From JAYZBC01 sp036339375 (GTDB taxonomy: Bacteria > Pseudomonadota > Alphaproteobacteria > MPNO01 > UBA2964), in contig JAYZBC010000010.1 in assembly GCA_036339375.1 (NCBI GenBank), positions 1-27,906 of the forward strand: DNA of 27,906 bases, written 5' to 3'. A program made the position numbers and the translations under genes. The notes under the pieces are model-generated. The model searched no databases and had not been told where the DNA came from. It saw only the letters and a program-made list of their open reading frames with translations. Positions 25,274 through 27,906 of this stretch are shown here, piece after piece. The stretch's first letter is position 1. Each line of letters opens with the position of its first letter.

Positions 25274-26482
25274 TTAATTTACTTTGCTCTCGTATAGCAT
25301 CTGTTCCATTTGCGTTTTTGTGTTAACTTTATCCAAATAGCCTTCGAACTCACTCCGTAGGTAAGGGTCTTCCATATCATAACCAATAGCAGTCCCCCCG
25401 TCCCGTACATCGATTGCGCCGAAGTCGAGAGCTTTTTCGCCTGGACGTTTGACTTTTCTTCCTGGGTGATGAGGTCCAAACCAAGCGGTAAGACGCAGTG
25501 GCCCTTTACTTATGCCAAAATGTTGGTGGTACCAATCACCACTCATTGGTGCGGCTGAAACCATGCCAACGGGTTCATAATCCTGACGCAGCACATGTTT
25601 TTCCTGCCCGTCTTTCCATGGCGTTTCGCCAAATTTTGCTGGCCAAGTGTACGTATACCCCTTGCCTTTTATACAGATGAGTACCGCAGCTGACCCGTGT
25701 GCGTGACCTTTTGAATATCGGCCTGTTTCGTGTTGGCCAATCCACAAGTAAAAATTATTATCTGTCATATGTGGCTCGATTCTTCGATATCCTGGGGAAC
25801 GTCTGTTATCCAAAGGCAATTCACAATCAACAATATCCGGCACAATATTTGTTTGGGTCATAGCTAAACCACGAATTGGATCAGCTAAGATTTCATCGCT
25901 GGGTTTGTAATAATTTTCTGAATCAGGATTGAACCGTTCACGAAATGTGTAAGGGCAGTTAAAAATAAAATCTGAACTGTCATAAATATTCATTACATTT
26001 GGCGCTGTGTTTCCCCCGAGAAGCAACGCTGGTGCTGAAGATGCATTGACAATTCTGTACATCACGTTGAGGGGCAAGGAAAACAAAGACCCTTTTTGCC
26101 ATTCAAAAACGTGTATTTTGTCTTCACGACCTTCTTCCCAAACTTCTGTAGAGCCCCGCCCTTCAACGACAAAGTATTGTTGTTCATACATGTGTTTAAT
26201 AGGGTTTAGGGCGCCTGCCCCGGGAACTTCTAATACATGGCAACCCCACATTCCTTCAGTTCCATAAAGCTGAATAAATGTTGCTGCTCCGCCCATCATT
26301 TTCCAGGGTTTCATTGGAAGATTTTGAACCTTACTAACACCTATATCTCGATAAATTGGAATATTCTGCGCTTCCATCCAGAGGTCATACGGTGATTTTG
26401 GTGCTTCAAATATACCCTTTCCGGAACGAGTTAATTTATCAGTAGGTTCCGTCCATTGTTGCGGGCCATCATGTGGTGCCAT
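25274..26482 (-). CDS. Bicupin-domain protein of unknown function
   Basis: A 402-residue protein with two cupin domains. The first runs about residues 85-190 (IKHMYEQQYFVVEGRGSTEVWEEG, KGSLFSLPLNVMYRIVN), and the second about 255-350 (GRYSKGHAHGSAAVLICIKGKGYTYTW, then SGDWYHQHFGISKGPLRL). The HAH pair plus a later His in the second domain could bind metal. The frame is open to 26584, but ATG 26482 has a strong GGGAG at 7 nt and the extra 34 residues do not look like the domain. It is the upstream partner of the EutA-like gene (gap 1 nt) and follows the lipoprotein gene by 115 nt. The reaction is unknown; a dioxygenase, isomerase or lyase are all possible. Confidence 0.8.
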   Translation of the reverse strand: MAPHDGPQQWTEPTDKLTRSGKGIFEAPKSPYDLWMEAQNIPIYRDIGVSKVQNLPMKPWKMMGGAATFIQLYGTEGMWGCHVLEVPGAGALNPIKHMYEQQYFVVEGRGSTEVWEEGREDKIHVFEWQKGSLFSLPLNVMYRIVNASSAPALLLGGNTAPNVMNIYDSSDFIFNCPYTFRERFNPDSENYYKPSDEILADPIRGLAMTQTNIVPDIVDCELPLDNRRSPGYRRIEPHMTDNNFYLWIGQHETGRYSKGHAHGSAAVLICIKGKGYTYTWPAKFGETPWKDGQEKHVLRQDYEPVGMVSAAPMSGDWYHQHFGISKGPLRLTAWFGPHHPGRKVKRPGEKALDFGAIDVRDGGTAIGYDMEDPYLRSEFEGYLDKVNTKTQMEQMLYESKVN

Positions 26483-26579
26483 AATTTTTCTCCCTTTTTC
26501 ACTTAAATAGTTAAGCGCAAAATTTACCTCGTGATTGTAAACTTCTGTATACACCACGGCAAACACTTCGACAAAATTT

Positions 26580-26592
26580 GACAATGATTGTC
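26580..26592. promoter_or_regulatory. Perfect 13-bp palindrome upstream of the bicupin/EutA pair
   Basis: GACAAT and ATTGTC flank a single G, in the 115-nt gap between the lipoprotein stop and the bicupin start. It could be an operator for the bicupin-EutA unit. No matching promoter could be assigned with confidence, and a short palindrome of this size can occur by chance. Confidence 0.25.
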
Positions 26593-26597
26593 TTGAA

Positions 26598-27134
26598 CTA
26601 CTTAATTGGATTAATGATTACGGGACTCGAACCTAAATTACCTCCAGAATTTGTAACAGTATCCATACCGCGGGGCGAAACTATTATTGATACTACAGTA
26701 TCCCCAAAAGATTGGCGTTTAATTTGGATGGTTGCTGCCCTTGTGTTGTTTACATAGGTTAGAAATATGTTTTCGCCCCGAATTGTTGTAACTGGAGACC
26801 AACCTAAATTGGGCATTTCTGAAAAATAAAAATCGTAGGCGTCGGCAGCTGTCATGGTGTTTTTCGTGACTAAACGCCCAATCCACGTGTTTCGTTCTCC
26901 AAGTACAAGTGTCTGTTTAAGATCCATCTCAGTGTTTCTCGGGATCGGTATATCACCAAATTGGGAAAAATTTGGTTCTGCCGGTTTACCATTGTTTGGA
27001 GCAACACTTGCGATGATTGATGTAGTGTTTCCACACCCTGATAAAATTAAAAAGCAAAGAATTGTAATTACAAAATTAAGAGAAAGAATTTTTTGAACAA
27101 AAAATTTTCGTTTACAATCAATATTACTTTTCAT
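26598..27134 (-). CDS. Putative lipoprotein of unknown function
   Basis: A 178-residue exported lipoprotein. A basic N-terminus (CKRKFFVQK) is followed by a hydrophobic stretch (residues 16-31) and the lipobox LSGC with Cys34, and Gly35 at +2 would fit transport to the outer membrane. The mature part has IPIPRNTEMDLKQTLVLGERNTW, then TAADAYDFYFSEMPNLGWSPV and a beta-rich IFLTYVNNTRAATIQIKR, a compact domain of a kind seen in small alphaproteobacterial lipoproteins, but no function is known to me. No strong Shine-Dalgarno. It is transcribed away from the rrn operon, with a 544-nt gap before 16S. Confidence 0.8.
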   Translation of the reverse strand: MKSNIDCKRKFFVQKILSLNFVITILCFLILSGCGNTTSIIASVAPNNGKPAEPNFSQFGDIPIPRNTEMDLKQTLVLGERNTWIGRLVTKNTMTAADAYDFYFSEMPNLGWSPVTTIRGENIFLTYVNNTRAATIQIKRQSFGDTVVSIIVSPRGMDTVTNSGGNLGSSPVIINPIK

Positions 27135-27401
27135 TTTATTTCACTAAAAATTCTTTTTGACAAAGAAAAGTATAACACGATAACTTTTTTTCAGCTCCTT
27201 TTTCGATTCGAATTTTAATTTCGTTCTAGTTTTTAACAAAAACCTCATTTTTCGGTTCTTTTTGTTAATAATTAGCTTAAAAAATTACAAAAAGAGGACG
27301 TTTTGACTAGTATTTTTTGAAAATTTTGCTAATTTCATTAAACAATGTTGTACTTTTTTTGCCAAACTGTGGAAAAGGTATGACATTTAAACGAAATTCA
27401 A

Positions 27402-27430
27402 TTGACAGAGTCGGGCGTTCTTCGTATAAA
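27402..27430 (+). promoter_or_regulatory. rRNA operon promoter (sigma70)
   Basis: TTGACA at 27402-27407 and TATAAA at 27425-27430 are separated by exactly 17 nt: a perfect -35 and a 5/6 -10 box. AT-rich sequence (about 27384-27401) lies upstream as a possible UP element, and a GC-rich discriminator CCCGCC follows the -10, typical of stringently controlled rRNA promoters. Transcription would start near 27437, about 240 nt before mature 16S. A weaker second candidate is TTGACT 27303-27308 with GCTAAT 27328-27333 (19-nt spacer). The remaining part of the 27135-27401 gap is AT-rich with nothing else I can support. Confidence 0.85.
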
Positions 27431-27443
27431 CCCGCCTCCTTTG

Positions 27444-27483
27444 TCCCAGTTTATCTGGGAGAAAACGGGCTTTGCTCTTTTAA
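27444..27483 (+). promoter_or_regulatory. rrn leader antitermination site (boxB-like hairpin + boxA)
   Basis: TCCCAG (27444-27449) and CTGGGA (27455-27460) make a 6-bp stem with a 5-nt loop, followed 12 nt later by TGCTCTTTTAA at 27473-27483. The latter matches the E. coli rrn boxA TGCTCTTTAACA apart from one extra T. Order (boxB then boxA) and position just after the promoter are as in known rrn leaders, where NusB/S10 loading prevents Rho-dependent termination. Confidence 0.65.
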
Positions 27484-27535
27484 GTTCTATTTAAATGGTA
27501 GAGCCTACGCTGTTTGAAAAGTGAATGATGGAAGG

Positions 27536-27609
27536 GATGCGCAGGCGTCGGCGTGTTGGTGTACGACACGTCTAAGTTCGCATGCGCATCTAGAGTAACT
27601 ACTAGTTAC
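27536..27609 (+). other. Structured 16S leader: inverted repeats, probable pre-rRNA processing stem region
   Basis: GATGCGCA (27536-27543) pairs with TGCGCATC (27583-27590), enclosing an inner CGTGT/ACACG hairpin (27552-27556 and 27566-27570). A separate GTAACTA/TAGTTAC palindrome follows (27595-27609). Such leader structures commonly guide pre-rRNA folding; the partner 3' flank of 16S is outside the window, so an RNase III stem cannot be shown. Confidence 0.45.
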
Positions 27610-27678
27610 GCATGCTTATAGCTTGGACGAGTCTTAGGATTACGCCTGGGGATATAAATTTTATTTCCAGGATACCGT

Positions 27679-27906
27679 AAACCTGAGAGTTTGATCCTGG
27701 CTCAGAACGAACGCTGGCGGCAGGCTTAACACATGCAAGTCGAACGAAGGCCCGGAGCTTGCTCTGGTCACCTTAGTGGCGGACGGGTGAGTAACACGTG
27801 GGAATCTACCCAGCAGTACGGGATAACTGTGGGAAACTGCAGCTAATACCGCATACGCCCTCCGGGGGAAAGATTTATCGCTGTTGGATGAGCCCGCGCC
27901 CGATTA
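27679..27906 (+). rRNA. rrs: 16S ribosomal RNA, 5' part (cut by the window edge)
   Basis: The 27F primer site AGAGTTTGATCCTGGCTCAG occupies 27686-27705, placing E. coli position 1 near 27679. It is followed by the conserved GAACGCTGGCGGCAGGCTTA, AACACATGCAAGTCGAACG, GGCGGACGGGTGAGTAACACGTGG and TACCGCATACGCCC, ending in GATGAGCCCGCGCCCGATTA. The GCAGGCTTAAC and CACGTGGGAATCTACCC blocks are alphaproteobacterial, and the GGGGAAAGATTTATCGC helix resembles Rhodospirillales-type sequences. About 228 nt of roughly 1,480 are present. The exact 5' end is estimated by alignment to E. coli numbering. Confidence 0.98.

Noticed and set aside
24761..25277. Open frames antisense to the EutA-like gene
   Set aside because: They are shadows of a well-conserved coding frame and have no ribosome binding site or recognisable domain.
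23794..26482. A full ethanolamine utilisation (eut) operon
   Set aside because: Only an EutA-like gene is present; no eutB, eutC, microcompartment shell or ethanolamine transporter genes are found.
26483..26584. 34-residue N-terminal extension of the bicupin protein
   Set aside because: A strong Shine-Dalgarno directly precedes ATG 26482, and the extension covers intergenic, palindrome-containing sequence.
27317..27517. 66-aa open frame on the plus strand before 16S
   Set aside because: It overlaps the rrn promoter, the boxB hairpin and boxA; the composition is that of regulatory DNA, not a gene.
1..27906. CRISPR arrays, insertion sequences, prophage or integron features
   Set aside because: No regularly spaced repeats, transposase, integrase or phage-like genes were found; the repetition present is gene-level paralogy.

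Overview
The window is AT-rich chromosomal DNA from an alphaproteobacterium. The strongest evidence is the 5' end of a 16S rRNA gene at the right edge (from about 27679), whose conserved blocks look alphaproteobacterial and most like Rhodospirillales-type lineages; this is recognition by eye, not a phylogeny. The low GC, short intergenic gaps and many paralogous catabolic genes would suit a free-living, probably marine, heterotroph (inference).

Layout. 1-4152: a cut-off ornithine cyclodeaminase/mu-crystallin gene (-), two alpha/beta hydrolases (+) and a LysR regulator (-). 4285-7240: three tandem paralogs of an NMT1/THI5-like substrate-binding-protein fold, without signal peptides and without any ABC permease or ATPase nearby; a palindrome with a T-N11-A core lies between them and the LysR gene. 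7402-11532: ispG (MEP isoprenoid pathway), an EamA/DMT exporter, arfB (ribosome rescue), msrB and an NmrA-like NAD(P)-binding protein. 11529-13866: a compact minus-strand operon of a GNAT acetyltransferase followed by three DUF1989 proteins, the family of carboxyguanidine deiminase CgdA/CgdB; the middle copy lacks about 30 internal residues. 14002-16956: NADPH-dependent FMN reductase, acyl-CoA synthetase and enoyl-CoA hydratase, closely spaced on the plus strand. 17111-22438: a 77-residue unknown, two tandem alpha/beta pairs of a split ThDP decarboxylase of the sulfopyruvate/phosphonopyruvate decarboxylase type, a short MetE-like protein and an aldehyde dehydrogenase. 22442-26482: on the minus strand, a gentisate/salicylate dioxygenase-like bicupin, an EutA-family protein and another bicupin. 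26598-27134: a lipoprotein. 27135-27678: the rrn promoter and leader, then 16S rRNA.

How the genes may work together (inference): the ring-cleavage-type cupin, the CoA ligase and hydratase, the ThDP 2-oxoacid decarboxylases and the aldehyde dehydrogenase could form a route that opens an aromatic or heteroaromatic acid and oxidises the products. The DUF1989 trio points to hydrolysis of a C-N bond in a guanidine- or amide-like compound. The repeated theme is tandem paralogy: three THI5-like proteins, three DUF1989 proteins and two ThDP pairs, each without its textbook partners (no transporter, no guanidine or urea carboxylase, no PEP mutase or sulfolactate dehydrogenase, and no EutBC for EutA). 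These are the best candidates for undescribed biology here. No CRISPR array, insertion sequence, phage gene or tRNA was seen.
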